Assembly (NCBI RefSeq): GCF_022811705.1 | Contig: NZ_CP094528.1 | Coordinates: forward strand, 1,178,001-1,242,000 | Reading direction: 5' to 3' | Source of the DNA: Agromyces larvae | GTDB taxonomy: Bacteria; Actinomycetota; Actinomycetes; Actinomycetales; Microbacteriaceae | DNA length: 64,000 nucleotides | The notes under the pieces: generated by a model | Databases searched by the model: none | The model's input: only the letters and a program-made list of their open reading frames with translations | Told to the model about the DNA's origin: nothing | Position numbers and translations under genes: made by a program | Part shown: positions 38,271 through 45,248 of the stretch, piece by piece | How positions within the stretch are numbered: position 1 is the stretch's first letter | Layout: each line of letters begins with the position of its first letter

Positions 38271-38284
38271 CCGGAATGTTCCGG
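38271..38284. promoter_or_regulatory. Palindrome upstream of the monooxygenase
   Basis: CCGGAAtgTTCCGG, 43 bases upstream of the monooxygenase start. Operator candidate; no regulator gene is adjacent. Confidence 0.35.
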
Positions 38285-38427
38285 AGGTCCGAGCGGTCGG
38301 GCACGCGGGAACCGGGCTATAGGCAAGAAAGTGTGGATGGGATCTTGATCTGACCGCGGAATGACGGGTGAAACGGGGTTCGGTATGGTCCGCGACGCTT
38401 GGCACCTCTCCGGCTGGATCGGCGAGC

Positions 38428-38562
38428 ACTGACACGCCCGAACTCATGATCGAACTCGCGACGTGGTGCGCGCTCCGGTTCGGCAAGCTGGCCGAGCTTC
38501 GCCGAGGAGACATCGAGGTGAAGAAGGGTGTGATCCACGTCCGCCGCGCCGTCGTCCTCGCA
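38428..38562 (+). pseudogene. Tyrosine integrase fragment
   Basis: About 45 codons that match the interior of actinobacterial phage-type integrases around the first catalytic arginine: ELATWCALRFGKLAELRRGD then KKGVIHVRRAVVLA. The usual LRFGEL is LRFGKL here. Neither the N-terminal arm-binding part nor the later H-x-x-R and Tyr segments are present. The reading frame then shifts into an unrelated remnant. It marks a decayed integrative element. A functional integrase is not present. Confidence 0.7.
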
Positions 38563-38563
38563 G

Positions 38564-38764
38564 GCGAGAGACGAACTCGCCCGCGCGGTCATCGAGGAGG
38601 CCGACGCGATGCTCGCGAACACGCCGTTCGAGGACGACGACGCGCCGCCTGGGAACGCTCGAGGCGATCATGTCGGCGCCGCCCTCAACCGGCTCGCCGC
38701 CGCGGTCGAGACTCAGACCCGTCTGCTGCTCGCGCGGTTGGACCGATGGGAGGAACGTAGATGA
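38564..38764 (+). pseudogene. Remnant of a small element-encoded protein
   Basis: Open frame without a start codon, reading ARDELARAVIEEADAMLANT, then an acidic patch and NRLAAAVETQTRLLLARLDR before TGA at 38762. The composition (helical, charged) looks like real protein fused out of frame to the integrase fragment. Its stop overlaps the ATG of the next short frame (ATGA), so an operon junction seems to survive. No family recognised. Confidence 0.4.
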
Positions 38765-39201
38765 GCGAGCGCCTGATGATCGACCACGAAGGCACGCTGC
38801 ACGGGCTGCACGGCCCCGAGAACTGGCGTCACGGGTGGGGGCTCATCTCGCCGGAGGAAGACGCGCACCGTCACCGCGTGATCACCGAGGCACGCTGTAG
38901 CTGCCTGATGGGCAGAAGATGCCACTTGCCGCGACCAAGCGCGTGCAAGCGTGCGCCGTCACCTCGGGATCGCCCGACGCGGCGCGAGCGAGCTCGACGG
39001 CCCGATCGGCTGGGGTGCGCTGCCGTAGGGGACAGCACCCAACACGCGCCCGTGGGTGCACTTGGCGCTCGATCAGGTGGCTCTCCTCGCCGCAGGGTGA
39101 TTCGAGACCGCGAGTGTCAGCACGACTTGCCAGACTCGATGGGAGAGCCGCGGAGACCGTTCGACAGAGAGGTGAAACATGCGAGTTGCGTTCGGGGATG
39201 A
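38761..39201 (+). other. Degenerate short reading frame
   Basis: Opens with MSERLMIDHEGTLHGLHGPE and NWRHGWGLISPEEDAHRHRV, which look protein-like for about 45 residues. After that the composition becomes arginine- and serine-rich as in non-coding frames. Probably the start of a lost gene. Between 38900 and 39178 no gene can be supported on either strand. Confidence 0.3.
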
Positions 39202-40021
39202 CACCAAACAGGCCGGTCTGCGAACCGGCATGGGGAAACTGCTTGGGTTGGGGGCGGTCATCTTCCCTGAGAGCCAGTTGCGGCCATTCAGCTCGTCCAT
39301 GAAGGCGCTCCGCACGGAGCACGGCATCCCGGCGAACGTCGAGTTCAAATGGTCGATGCCCACGCCCAACTACTTCAAGCAGCGAAACGAGGCGGGGCTC
39401 CAAGACCTGGTCCGGCGCCGCATGATCGAGTTGGCGATCCAGCACGAGGCGAGCGCGGTGGTCGTCGTGTGGGACTTGGGCCGTACGACGCTGCAGGATG
39501 AGAAAGCCGAGGCAAAGGTTCTGGAGTACCTATACGAGCGGATCACCGGCGCACTCCGGAATGAACTCGGCGTCCTCGTGTTCGACAAGCCGGGCGGCGG
39601 CCACCAGCAAGAGGACACGTGGATCGCGAGAACGCTCTCGATGACCAACTACGGAACGAGCTACGTAAAGCCCGACGCGATCGTGCTCCCGGTGCTCACT
39701 GCACCGTCACACCACCATGAACACCTTCAACTCGCTGACCTCGTGACGGGCGCGACCGTCGCCGCCGTCGCGGGGAACCGGTACGGCATGGAGCTGATCC
39801 CGATCCTGCGCGGCCTCTTCCACCGCAACTACTACGGCACTATCGGCGGAACCGGCCTCAAACTCTTCCCCGATGAACTCACGAATCTCTACCTTCACGT
39901 TCTCGGCGAGGATACCTTCACGAAGGTGATGCAGGCAGCTGGCTACCCGCTCCCCTTCCACCACTACCCCTACACGTCAGACGACGGGCTCAACCCACCT
40001 GCCGCGGGCGTCACCGCGTGA
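39179..40021 (+). CDS. DUF3800 domain protein
   Basis: 280 residues. An N-terminal strand with acidic residues (MRVAFGDDTKQAG) and VEFKWSMP are followed by the C-terminal HLQLADLVTGATVAAVAG. This is the DUF3800 layout, whose RNase H-like fold suggests a nuclease; the family is frequent in mobile elements and near defence genes, with no settled function. The coding sequence is about 57% G+C in a sampled stretch, clearly lower than the neighbours, which indicates transfer. ATG at 39179 with GAGAGG at eight bases. It is flanked upstream by integrase remnants. Confidence 0.85.
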   Translation: MRVAFGDDTKQAGLRTGMGKLLGLGAVIFPESQLRPFSSSMKALRTEHGIPANVEFKWSMPTPNYFKQRNEAGLQDLVRRRMIELAIQHEASAVVVVWDLGRTTLQDEKAEAKVLEYLYERITGALRNELGVLVFDKPGGGHQQEDTWIARTLSMTNYGTSYVKPDAIVLPVLTAPSHHHEHLQLADLVTGATVAAVAGNRYGMELIPILRGLFHRNYYGTIGGTGLKLFPDELTNLYLHVLGEDTFTKVMQAAGYPLPFHHYPYTSDDGLNPPAAGVTA

Positions 40022-40131
40022 ACACGGCTGAGATGCCGACGCCGGGCGCCTGACGATCTGGAGGGGGCGTTCGTCGTCTCATCAGCCGCTGGGGTCGCCG
40101 ACACACTCGACGGTTGAGCCGCGGCTGCGGC

Positions 40132-41028
40132 TCACCCGCCCGCGGGCAACTCGCTTCCCGTACCGATCTTGTACAGCTCGGCCGATGTGAGTGTTCCGAG
40201 GCTTGCTCCGTCCACGAGTAAGGTCTCGACCGAGGTCACAGCAGTTCGGAGATGCTGGACCTCGTCGTCCGCGAACGCGATGGGAGTTCCGGCGAACTCT
40301 GCGAGGTTGTCAAAGGGGCTGAGCGACTGGAACGTCACCGTGTCAAGCCCTGCGAGAGCGGGGTCGAAGACGACGCGCACCACACCGGCGTCGAACGTCA
40401 CACTCGACACGGCCTTCGCAATCACAACGCCAGCGCTTGCGCGCTCGCTGAGATAGCCCTGGAACGCACTTACGACCTCTTCGTTCGTAGCGACCACGGC
40501 GGCCGCGGGCGATGGCTCAGGAGCCGGCGATGCCGGCGATTCTGTCTCCGCTTCGCTCGCCTTTGGCGAGGGTGTCGGGGTAGAAGTTGCCGCCGGAGTT
40601 CCGTCACGGCCTCCGCCGAACGCGTATCCAATGACGCCGATGAGCAGGAAGACACCGATCGCCCACACCCACCACTTCATGTACCAGGGCTTCTGCGGGC
40701 CTGTAGTGGCTGCAGGAGGCTGGCTCGTCGACGATGGAGATGAGAGAGGACTCGCCTCCGGCCCGGCAGGCGGCACAGTCGCCGCCACTGCCGCGACGGG
40801 TTCGCCCGGCGGAAGCGTCGGCGCAGACCTGGGCTGCGGGCCGGTCCTGCTGGCTGAACCGACGTACTTCGGATTCGGACGCCGGAGCAAAGCCTTGTAG
40901 TCCGACCCCCAGACCCAGTTCTCTTTACCGGATGACTCGACCAGCTCCCACCCCTTCTCGAGGTACCGCTGAAGATCTTTCATCCTGCGAACGGTCTGAT
41001 ACTCGAACTCGTCCTTCTTGCTCACCAT
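40132..41028 (-). CDS. Single-span membrane protein with DUF4177-like N-terminus
   Basis: 298 residues. Residues 1-50 (DEFEYQTVRRMKDLQRYLEK, GWELVESSGK) recall the small DUF4177 fold. A Pro/Ser/Ala linker, one membrane span near residue 125 (WWVWAIGVFLLIGVIGYAFG) and an external Ser/Thr/Pro linker follow. The C-terminal domain of about 100 residues (VVSAFQGYLSERASAGVVIA, VVRVVFDPALAGLD) is of unknown fold. The N-terminus would be cytoplasmic. Codon use is less GC-rich than the core genes. ATG at 41028 with a GGGGG leader. Probably accessory; no function assigned. Confidence 0.75.
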   Translation of the reverse strand: MVSKKDEFEYQTVRRMKDLQRYLEKGWELVESSGKENWVWGSDYKALLRRPNPKYVGSASRTGPQPRSAPTLPPGEPVAAVAATVPPAGPEASPLSSPSSTSQPPAATTGPQKPWYMKWWVWAIGVFLLIGVIGYAFGGGRDGTPAATSTPTPSPKASEAETESPASPAPEPSPAAAVVATNEEVVSAFQGYLSERASAGVVIAKAVSSVTFDAGVVRVVFDPALAGLDTVTFQSLSPFDNLAEFAGTPIAFADDEVQHLRTAVTSVETLLVDGASLGTLTSAELYKIGTGSELPAGG

Positions 41029-41102
41029 GATTGCCCCCAGGGCCGAGTCTGGCAGCGATGCGCGGAGATGGAAAGCCGTGCAAGACGTGCACCTAGTGGG
41101 CA

Positions 41103-41140
41103 CAAATGAAAAAGGGTCAGGCCGGGAAACCCGGCCTGAC
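41103..41140 (-). terminator. Rho-independent terminator of the tRNA Gly-Cys-Val unit
   Basis: Perfect 11-bp stem gtcaggccggg/cccggcctgac with a three-base loop (41116-41140). On the minus strand it is followed by cctttttcattt, a proper U-run, 14 bases after the tRNA-Val end. Confidence 0.85.
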
Positions 41141-41153
41141 CTGCATTTTCTCG

Positions 41154-41228
41154 TGGTGGGCGATACTGGGATCGAACCAGTGACCTCTTCCGTGTCAGGG
41201 AAGCGCGCTACCGCTGCGCCAATCGCCC
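41154..41228 (-). tRNA. tRNA-Val(GAC)
   Basis: Acceptor GGGCGAT pairs with ATCGCCC, and CCA is encoded. The anticodon loop CTGACAC gives GAC, and the T-arm is GGTTCGATCC. Last gene of a three-tRNA unit. Confidence 0.95.
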
Positions 41229-41251
41229 AAAACCGACTGCGAGGATCGGTT

Positions 41252-41325
41252 TGGAGGTGGATACGGGATTCGAACCCGTGTATACGGCTTTGCAGGCCGC
41301 TGCCTCGCCTCTCGGCCAATCCACC
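41252..41325 (-). tRNA. tRNA-Cys(GCA)
   Basis: Acceptor GGTGGAT pairs with ATCCACC, discriminator U, encoded CCA. The anticodon loop CTGCAAA gives GCA; the T-arm is GGGTTCGAATCCC. Confidence 0.95.
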
Positions 41326-41378
41326 GCGTTAGGGTTCACCACCAACGAACAGAAGGGGCTTGCGCCCCTGCTGATCAG

Positions 41379-41451
41379 AGCGGATGACGAGACTCGAACT
41401 CGCGACCCTCACCTTGGCAAGGTGATGCGCTACCAACTGCGCCACATCCGC
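41379..41451 (-). tRNA. tRNA-Gly(GCC)
   Basis: Acceptor GCGGATG with matching 3' CATCCGC and discriminator U. The anticodon loop TTGCCAA gives GCC. CCA is not encoded (CTG follows). First gene of the unit. Confidence 0.95.
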
Positions 41452-41476
41452 GTTGTCGCTCGCTTGCGACGTAGTG

Positions 41477-41506
41477 ACTCTAACGGATCAGGCGCACGAA
41501 TCACAA
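41477..41506 (-). promoter_or_regulatory. Putative promoter of the tRNA Gly-Cys-Val unit
   Basis: Minus-strand TTGTGA (41501-41506), 18-base spacer, TAGAGT (41477-41482), about 26 bases before tRNA-Gly. Confidence 0.55.
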
Positions 41507-41563
41507 ACCGAGGCCGACTCACCGGGTCTTCGGCCCGGTCATCCGAGCTTTCGCCCCCATCAC

Positions 41564-41666
41564 CCGGGCGTGTCGCCCGGTACGCAATTCAGGTGCGGAG
41601 GCGTGTCGCGCGGGCACCGGCGGCTGACTGCGGCCGACACGCCGTGCGCCATCCTGAATTGCGTAC
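41564..41666. repeat. Large interrupted inverted repeat between the two tRNA units
   Basis: Outer 14-bp perfect arms gtacgcaattcagg (41580-41593) and cctgaattgcgtac (41653-41666). Inner nine-base arms are ggcgtgtcg (41600-41608) and cgacacgcc (41635-41643), with a 26-base loop. A separate small hairpin ccgggcg-tgt-cgcccgg precedes it (41564-41580), and another, accggg/cccggt, lies at 41521-41539. No gene is visible in 41507-41725. Confidence 0.85.
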
Positions 41667-41770
41667 ATCGTCGGGGGCGCGGGACGCGAGGCTTCCTCGA
41701 TGTGCATTCGGCCCTCGCGATCGGCTACGATCGTTCAGGCGGTCGACGTGAGTCGGCCGCGAATCCTGAT

Positions 41771-41846
41771 GGGCGATTGGCGCAGCTGGTAGCGCGCTTC
41801 CTTCACACGGAAGAGGTCGTCGGTTCGAGCCCGGCATCGCCCACCA
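41771..41846 (+). tRNA. tRNA-Val(CAC)
   Basis: Acceptor GGGCGAT pairs with ATCGCCC, encoded CCA. The anticodon loop TTCACAC gives CAC. It shares most of its 5' half with tRNA-Val(GAC) on the other strand. A -10-like TACGAT lies at 41726-41731. Confidence 0.95.
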
Positions 41847-41851
41847 TCACG

Positions 41852-41878
41852 AAGGCCCCGGCATCACGCCGGGGCCTT
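41852..41878 (+). terminator. Terminator after tRNA-Val(CAC)
   Basis: Perfect 11-bp stem aaggccccggc/gccggggcctt with loop atcac, six bases after the tRNA. Confidence 0.85.
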
Positions 41879-41915
41879 CGTCGTCGCTGCCGCGTGCCGC
41901 CCCTCGCCGAATGTT

Positions 41916-41967
41916 TCCGTTCGCACCGAGGGCGTCCGGTTCACCGGAAACCGTCGGCGCGAACGGA
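41916..41967 (-). terminator. Two-tier hairpin downstream of the PemK-like gene
   Basis: Outer arms tccgttcgc/gcgaacgga and inner arms tccggt/accgga with a two-base loop. It lies about 40 bases after the stop of the PemK-like gene on the minus strand, so it probably ends that transcript. Confidence 0.5.
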
Positions 41968-42008
41968 CACGCTCGCGAGCGCCCGGTGCCCGTCTCTGCG
42001 CAGGGCCC

Positions 42009-42578
42009 TCACTTCCAGCCGTATCGCGCCTGGAGCGCCCGGCCGAGCTGCGCATAGCGTGCGCTGTCGAGGGCGGATGCCTCGCGTCGCATGCCGCCCG
42101 TACGCACCCGGAACACCCGGTCGACACGGGCCCAGCTCGGGCGCCCCGCCGAGTCCCACGCGCCGGCGCCGAGCGCGACGTAGTCGGGGTCGCCGTCGTG
42201 CGGCTTGCTCGTGAGCTCCACCGCGAGGAAGTCGCCGGTGCGGTTCGCGGCGACCACGACGACCGGGCGATCCTTGCCGCGCCCGTCTCGCTCGGCGTAC
42301 GGCACCCAGGTCCAGACGACCTCGCCGGGGTCGGGCTCGTCGTCGTCGGCGGGCGCGTACGTCAGGCGCACACCGCGCAGCCGGTGCGGGTCGACCTCAA
42401 CGGTCGCGTCCGGCCCGGTCTGCCCGGGCAGGGTCTCCTCGTCGAGCACCGCCGGCGAAGCGCTCCGCGCACGGTCGCGGGCCGAGGCATCCGTCGCAGC
42501 GCTGCCACCGGCCCGCACCCCGGGAACCGAACGGATGACACGACGAAGGGCGGTGAGGAAGCGGCTGGTGTCTGGCAC
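42009..42578 (-). CDS. PemK/MazF-family protein without an adjacent antitoxin
   Basis: 189 residues. The N-terminal 80 or so are Ala/Arg/Asp-rich and probably disordered. A PemK/MazF-like beta-barrel then begins at DPGEVVWTWVPYAERDGRGK, followed by DRPVVVVAANRTGDFLAVEL and the C-terminal helix ALDSARYAQLGRALQARYG. The family includes sequence-specific mRNA interferases, but the usual short antitoxin gene is not seen on either side, so toxin function is uncertain. GTG at 42578 lies six bases after TAGGGT, a leaderless pattern. Confidence 0.8.
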   Translation of the reverse strand: MPDTSRFLTALRRVIRSVPGVRAGGSAATDASARDRARSASPAVLDEETLPGQTGPDATVEVDPHRLRGVRLTYAPADDDEPDPGEVVWTWVPYAERDGRGKDRPVVVVAANRTGDFLAVELTSKPHDGDPDYVALGAGAWDSAGRPSWARVDRVFRVRTGGMRREASALDSARYAQLGRALQARYGWK

Positions 42579-42584
42579 ACCGGC

Positions 42585-42590
42585 ACCCTA
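42585..42590 (-). promoter_or_regulatory. Putative -10 element of leaderless pemK-like gene
   Basis: Minus-strand TAGGGT, six bases (gccggt), then GTG at 42578. It lies in the 41-bp gap after amtB. Confidence 0.45.
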
Positions 42591-42619
42591 TCCTCACCGC
42601 CCTCGCGGTGTCGGGACGT

Positions 42620-43840
42620 TTACACCGTCTCGAGCTGGTAGCCCTCCTCGCCGTGCACGACGGTGTCGATGCCGGCGATCTCGTCCTCGTTCTTGACGCG
42701 GAAGCCGATCGTCTTCTCGATCGCGAACCCGAGCACGAAGGCGATCACGAAGGAGTAGATCGCCACCGCGAACGCGGCGATCGACTGCACGGCGAGCTGA
42801 CCGAGGTCACCGCCGGTGAACAGGCCGGTGTCGATCGCGAAGAAGCCCAGGTACAGCGTGCCGATGAAGCCGGCGACGAGGTGGATGCCGACGACGTCGA
42901 GCGAGTCGTCGAAGCCGAGCTTGAACTTGAGCTCCACCGCGAGCGCGCTGATCGCACCTGCGATGACGCCCAGCAGCAGCGCCCAGCCGGGCTCGAGGTT
43001 CGCACACGACGGGGTGATCGCGACGAGGCCCGCGACGGCGCCCGAAGCTGCGCCGACGGCGGTGGGCTTGCCGTCCTTCAGCTTCTCGACGACCAGCCAG
43101 CCGATGATGGCCGCAGCGGTCGCGCCGAGGGTGTTGAGCACGATGAGACCGGTGTTGGCCAGCTCGTTGAGGAACTCCGCGCCGGCGTTGAAGCCGAACC
43201 AGCCGAACCACAGCACCGAGGCGCCGAGCAGGGTCAGGGGCACGTTGTGGGGCTTGTCCATGCCCTTCTGGAAGCCGACGCGCTTGCCGAGCACGATCGC
43301 GAGGGCGAGGGCCGCAGCACCCGCGTTGATGTGCACCGCGGTGCCGCCCGCGTAGTCGATGACGGCCGGAAGACCGAGCGTCTCACCGAGGTTGAGGATC
43401 CAGCCGCCGCCCCAGACCCAGGCCGCGACGGGGAAGTAGACGAGCGTGGCCCAGACGCCCGCGAAGATCATCCACGAACCGAACTTGGCCCGGTCGGCGA
43501 TCGCGCCCGAGATGAGGGCGACGGTGATGATGGCGAAGGTCGCGCCGAACGCGACGCCGATGAGGTCGGTGTTCGCGGTCTCACCGGTCGCGAGCGAACC
43601 GAGTGCGAAGTCCGAGAACGGGTTGCCCGCGAACTCCCAGGTGCTGCCGACGGCGCTCATGTTGAAGCCGTAGAGCACCCAGAGCACGCCGACCAGCGCG
43701 AGGGCGCCGAAGCTCATCATCATCATGCTGACGACGCTCTTGGCCTTGACGAGTCCGCCGTAGAAGAAGGCGAGACCGGGCGTCATGAACAGCACGAGCG
43801 CCGTTGCAGTGATCGCCCATGCGATGCTTCCGGTATCCAT
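42620..43840 (-). CDS. amtB: Ammonium transporter AmtB
   Basis: 406 residues with eleven predicted spans starting MDTGSIAWAITATALVLFMT. Family motifs include TPGLAFFYGGLVKAKSVVSM, the signature DYAGGTAVHINAGAAALALA with the first pore histidine, and GIHLVAGFIGTLYLG with the second. The C-terminal cytoplasmic tail contains the PII-contact region GIDTVVHGEEGYQLE. No glnB follows; the next gene is pemK-like. ATG at 43840 has GTGAGG seven bases before, itself a false in-frame GTG start at 43852. GlnR-like boxes lie upstream. Confidence 0.97.
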   Translation of the reverse strand: MDTGSIAWAITATALVLFMTPGLAFFYGGLVKAKSVVSMMMMSFGALALVGVLWVLYGFNMSAVGSTWEFAGNPFSDFALGSLATGETANTDLIGVAFGATFAIITVALISGAIADRAKFGSWMIFAGVWATLVYFPVAAWVWGGGWILNLGETLGLPAVIDYAGGTAVHINAGAAALALAIVLGKRVGFQKGMDKPHNVPLTLLGASVLWFGWFGFNAGAEFLNELANTGLIVLNTLGATAAAIIGWLVVEKLKDGKPTAVGAASGAVAGLVAITPSCANLEPGWALLLGVIAGAISALAVELKFKLGFDDSLDVVGIHLVAGFIGTLYLGFFAIDTGLFTGGDLGQLAVQSIAAFAVAIYSFVIAFVLGFAIEKTIGFRVKNEDEIAGIDTVVHGEEGYQLETV

Positions 43841-43949
43841 TGTTTTCCTCACACCTCGAGTTCTGCAGGGGGCGTACTCGAGGGCCGGAGCCGGTCTCGG
43901 GTACGGGTTCAGAATGGGCCGGTGAGGTTTCGGCGAGGATGCTTCGATC

Positions 43950-43996
43950 GTTTCCGGTCGGTTACGAGAAACGACGTCGTGTAACGAGTCTGTTTC
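43950..43996 (-). promoter_or_regulatory. Two GlnR-type boxes upstream of amtB
   Basis: Minus-strand reading gives GTAAC-N6-GAAAC (43950-43965) and GAAAC-N6-GTTAC (43981-43996), matching the two half-motifs and spacing of the actinobacterial GlnR box (GTnAC-N6-GAAAC). They stand 110-156 bp before the amtB start, a promoter distance. The rest of the 213-bp gap shows no gene. Confidence 0.6.
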
Positions 43997-44053
43997 CGAG
44001 CGCGCAGGATCGGCCGGGAATCCGGTGGGAGGAGATTGCGGATGCCGCGGCGC

Positions 44054-45109
44054 TCAGTCGTGCGGCGGCAGCTCGCCGGTCGTGAGCGCGATCATGCGGC
44101 TCATCGCCCGCAGGTACTTCTTGCGGTAGCCGCCGGCCATCATCTCGTCGTCGAACACGCCGTCGAGCGGCACGCCGTTCTGGATGATGGGCACTTCCGC
44201 GTCGTAGACGCGGTCGATGAACGCGACGAGTCGGAGCGCCGCGTTCTGGTCGTGCAGTTCGCGCACGCCCTCGAGCGCGATGATCTCGATCCCGTCGATG
44301 AGCTTCACGTACTTCGATGGATGCACCGTGGCGAGGTGTGCGACGAGCGCGTCGAACCCGTCGAGTGAGACCCGGTGCCCGCGCGCGGCGAGCGAGGCCG
44401 CCATGCGCTCGACTCCCCCGTCGCCCTCGACGACCGCGGCGCGGCCGTCGGTGTCGCGCCGGCGGTAGTCGAGGCCGTCGATGCGCAGGGTCTCGAAGTT
44501 CGAGCTGAGCGCGTGGATCTCGCGGAGGAAGTCCGCGGCGGCGAACCGCCCCTCGCCGAGCGCGTTCGGCGGGGTGTTGCTCGTCGCGGCCACGCGCGTG
44601 CCGCTCGCCATGAGCTCGCCGAGCAGACGCGTCATGAGCATGGTGTCGCCCGGGTCGTCCAGTTCGAATTCGTCGATGCAGATGAGCCGCGCACCGCGCA
44701 GCAGCTGCAGCGCGCCCGCGTACCCGAGCGCGCCGACGAGGGCGGTGTACTCGATGAACGTGCCGAAGTACTTCGGCCCGCTCGCGACGTGCCAGAGCGC
44801 GGCGAGCAGGTGGGTCTTGCCGACGCCGAAGCCGCCGTCGAGGTAGACGCCCGGCAGTTCGATGCGGGTCGGCCGCCGGCGCGAGAAGAATCCGCCGGGT
44901 CGCTGGGCGGCTCGCCAGGCGCCCGCGAACTCCTTCAGCCGGTCGAGCGCGGCCTGCTGCGAGGGGAAGTCGGGGTCGGGCCGATACGAGTCGAACGACG
45001 CATGCTCGAACTGCGGCGGCGGGGTGAGCTCGCTCGCGAGCTCTGCGGCGCTGATCGCCGGATCGCGGTCGACGAGGCGGATCGGGCCGGCGGCCGCTGA
45101 TGAGCTCAT
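44054..45109 (-). CDS. zapE: Cell division ATPase ZapE / AFG1-like
   Basis: 351 residues of the AFG1/ZapE P-loop family. Walker A is LDGGFGVGKTHLLAALWH near residue 95, Walker B ARLICIDEFELDDPGDTMLM, then VAATSNTPPNALGEGRF. The C-terminal segment has YRKKYLRAMSRM. In E. coli ZapE acts at the Z ring; in actinobacteria it is little studied. ATG at 45109 chosen; the Shine-Dalgarno is distant (GGGAG, about 12 bases). Divergent from the sulfurtransferase gene. Confidence 0.92.
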   Translation of the reverse strand: MSSSAAAGPIRLVDRDPAISAAELASELTPPPQFEHASFDSYRPDPDFPSQQAALDRLKEFAGAWRAAQRPGGFFSRRRPTRIELPGVYLDGGFGVGKTHLLAALWHVASGPKYFGTFIEYTALVGALGYAGALQLLRGARLICIDEFELDDPGDTMLMTRLLGELMASGTRVAATSNTPPNALGEGRFAAADFLREIHALSSNFETLRIDGLDYRRRDTDGRAAVVEGDGGVERMAASLAARGHRVSLDGFDALVAHLATVHPSKYVKLIDGIEIIALEGVRELHDQNAALRLVAFIDRVYDAEVPIIQNGVPLDGVFDDEMMAGGYRKKYLRAMSRMIALTTGELPPHD

Positions 45110-45248
45110 ATGGTCGAGGACTCCCGTGTTGCAGCGCGTGACGATACCGGTGACGACGACCGGAGCGCCGCGTAGATTCTGAGGGGGACGGACCCAGCCT
45201 AGTCCGCTCCGAACTTCCCGATCATCCGGGCGATTCCCAGGAGGAGCC

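Noticed and set aside
38882..39445. A 187-codon minus-strand frame over the remnant region
   Set aside because: It runs antisense into the DUF3800 gene, and its remaining part has no convincing protein signature or ribosome site.
38229..41451. Attachment-site duplication of a tRNA 3' end flanking the island
   Set aside because: The 3' ends of the Val, Cys and Gly tRNAs were compared by eye with the sequence around 38230-38430; only short matches such as tcgagtct were found.
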